Shown here piece after piece: positions 63,328-64,000 of a stretch of DNA of 64,000 nucleotides. The DNA is from Niallia nealsonii (GTDB lineage: Bacteria; Bacillota; Bacilli; Bacillales; Cytobacillaceae). The notes beneath the pieces were generated by a model. The model had not been told where the DNA came from and searched no databases. It worked only from the letters and a program-made list of their open reading frames with translations. The DNA lies in assembly GCF_002835805.1 (NCBI RefSeq), contig NZ_PISE01000003.1, forward strand, positions 62,001 to 126,000, given 5' to 3'. Numbering within the stretch: position 1 is the stretch's first letter; every line of letters begins with the position of its first letter. The position numbers were made by a program, and so were the translations under genes.

Positions 63328-64000
63328 ATGAATGAGATGAGTGAATTCTCAAAATTTATAAATGAACATGCAGAAATTCTAGCTGTTGAAATAGTGGAGA
63401 ATGTTCTTAAGGGGATTAATTTAGCAATTCCAGCTTGGGAGAAAGAACAGGCAGTGTCCATGTATTTTGATTTTTTGGGTTTTTTTGGAAAGTCGCTCAT
63501 AAATCAAAATAGAGAGAGTGTTCCAGATGGTTTAATGGAGTGGAGCAAAAAAAATGCAGAGCAAGTAGCTTTAGAAGGACAAATTTCAGAAATTGCGATG
63601 CGTTATCCGATAACACGAGAAGTAATAACAGATATTATAACAAGGATTAGTATTGAGAAGGGATTATCTGTTAAAGAAAATGCGTATATTATTAAACGCC
63701 TTAATGCTATGTTGGATATTAGCTTAATGGAGACTATTTATGCATTCGAAAGGATTACAGATGCTCATAAAGAAGAAATGCAAAAAGAATTGGCGAAGTC
63801 GTCCGCTCCTCTTGTGCCTGTCAGCAATGGGGTGGTTGTTCTTCCTATCATCGGAATAATAGATTCTTTTCGAGTAAATTATATTACGGAGCATGTTATT
63901 CCGAAGGTAGCTGCATTAAATATTGAGAAAGTGATTATAGATTTTTCAGGTGTTTATATCATTACTGAAGAAAATTCTCGGTATTTTCATGAGATTGGCG
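63328..64000 (+). CDS. RsbR-type STAS-domain protein (3' end cut by window)
   Basis: The first 224 residues of a protein with an RsbR/RsbRD-like helical N-terminal domain (about 1-155) and the start of a STAS domain (PLVPVSNGVVVLPIIGIIDS). Such proteins are parts of stressosomes that control sigma-B through RsbT. Where RsbR paralogues have a phosphorylated Thr after VVD, the local sequence is VYIITEENSRYF, so that site may be missing or shifted. The ATG follows AAAGGTGTGGGGATT. It runs off the window. Confidence 0.8.
   Translation, partial: MNEMSEFSKFINEHAEILAVEIVENVLKGINLAIPAWEKEQAVSMYFDFLGFFGKSLINQNRESVPDGLMEWSKKNAEQVALEGQISEIAMRYPITREVITDIITRISIEKGLSVKENAYIIKRLNAMLDISLMETIYAFERITDAHKEEMQKELAKSSAPLVPVSNGVVVLPIIGIIDSFRVNYITEHVIPKVAALNIEKVIIDFSGVYIITEENSRYFHEIG

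Noticed and set aside
1-64000. CRISPR arrays, prophage, rRNA or tRNA genes
   Set aside because: No regularly spaced repeats, phage gene modules or RNA gene sequences were found by reading.

Overview
The window is chromosomal DNA from an endospore-forming, low-GC Gram-positive bacterium of the Bacillaceae. Evidence is an AT-rich composition, strong GGAGG-type ribosome sites, many TTG/GTG starts, two alpha/beta-type SASP genes with sigma-G promoters, tiny YjcZ-like spore proteins, ComK, and gene order that follows the Bacillus subtilis yhe-yha-ecs-hem-yhg-yhf-yhj block. The genus cannot be fixed by eye; a Niallia/Bacillus circulans-like organism is only a guess. No rRNA, tRNA, CRISPR, prophage or intact insertion sequence was seen.

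Layout: 1-2466 is the end of a bacillibactin-type siderophore uptake operon (feuB part, feuC, besA). 2500-6600 holds a SASP gene, a zinc-ribbon protein, the shared sugar ABC ATPase msmX with cre-like sites, a membrane DUF457 protein and a PucR/CdaR-type regulator. 6940-12400 is a minus-strand sporulation unit: four YheC/YheD-type ATP-grasp genes in tandem plus a small 57-residue protein, bounded by a sigma-K-like promoter and a terminator. 12.7-20.4 kb has yheA, a second SASP gene, yhaX, hemZ, pbuO (PurR boxes) and yhaQP. 20.5-25 kb is a complete trehalose operon (treP-treA-treR) whose promoter is packed with TreR operators. 25.3-37.8 kb has yhaO-yhaN-yhaM, yhaL, prsA, two tiny transmembrane spore genes, scoC, yhaH, serC and hit. 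37.8-38.4 kb is a gene-free region with three tandem copies of paired sequence motifs. 38.4-47 kb has ecsABC, a peptidase (yhaA), a PAP2 phosphatase, a transporter (yhfA) and a chemoreceptor with a sigma-D promoter. 47.4-57.7 kb has hmoB, hemE, hemH (no hemY after it), yhgD-yhgE, lplJ, the M48 peptidase yhfN, yhzC and comK. 58.2-64 kb has a YuxL-type S9 peptidase, an LCP protein, yhjE-sipV and the start of an RsbR-type STAS protein.

The most distinctive material lies between genes. There are two copies of a GC-rich element of about 210-220 bp with terminal inverted repeats and exact 8-bp target duplications. There are two copies of an element of about 160 bp flanked by 27- and 18-bp direct duplications: one copy split a bidirectional terminator between yhaL and prsA, the other separates hemE from hemH. 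There is also a modular hairpin repeat with three copies. The four-fold ATP-grasp spore cluster and the hit-ecsA motif array are the best candidates for undescribed biology.
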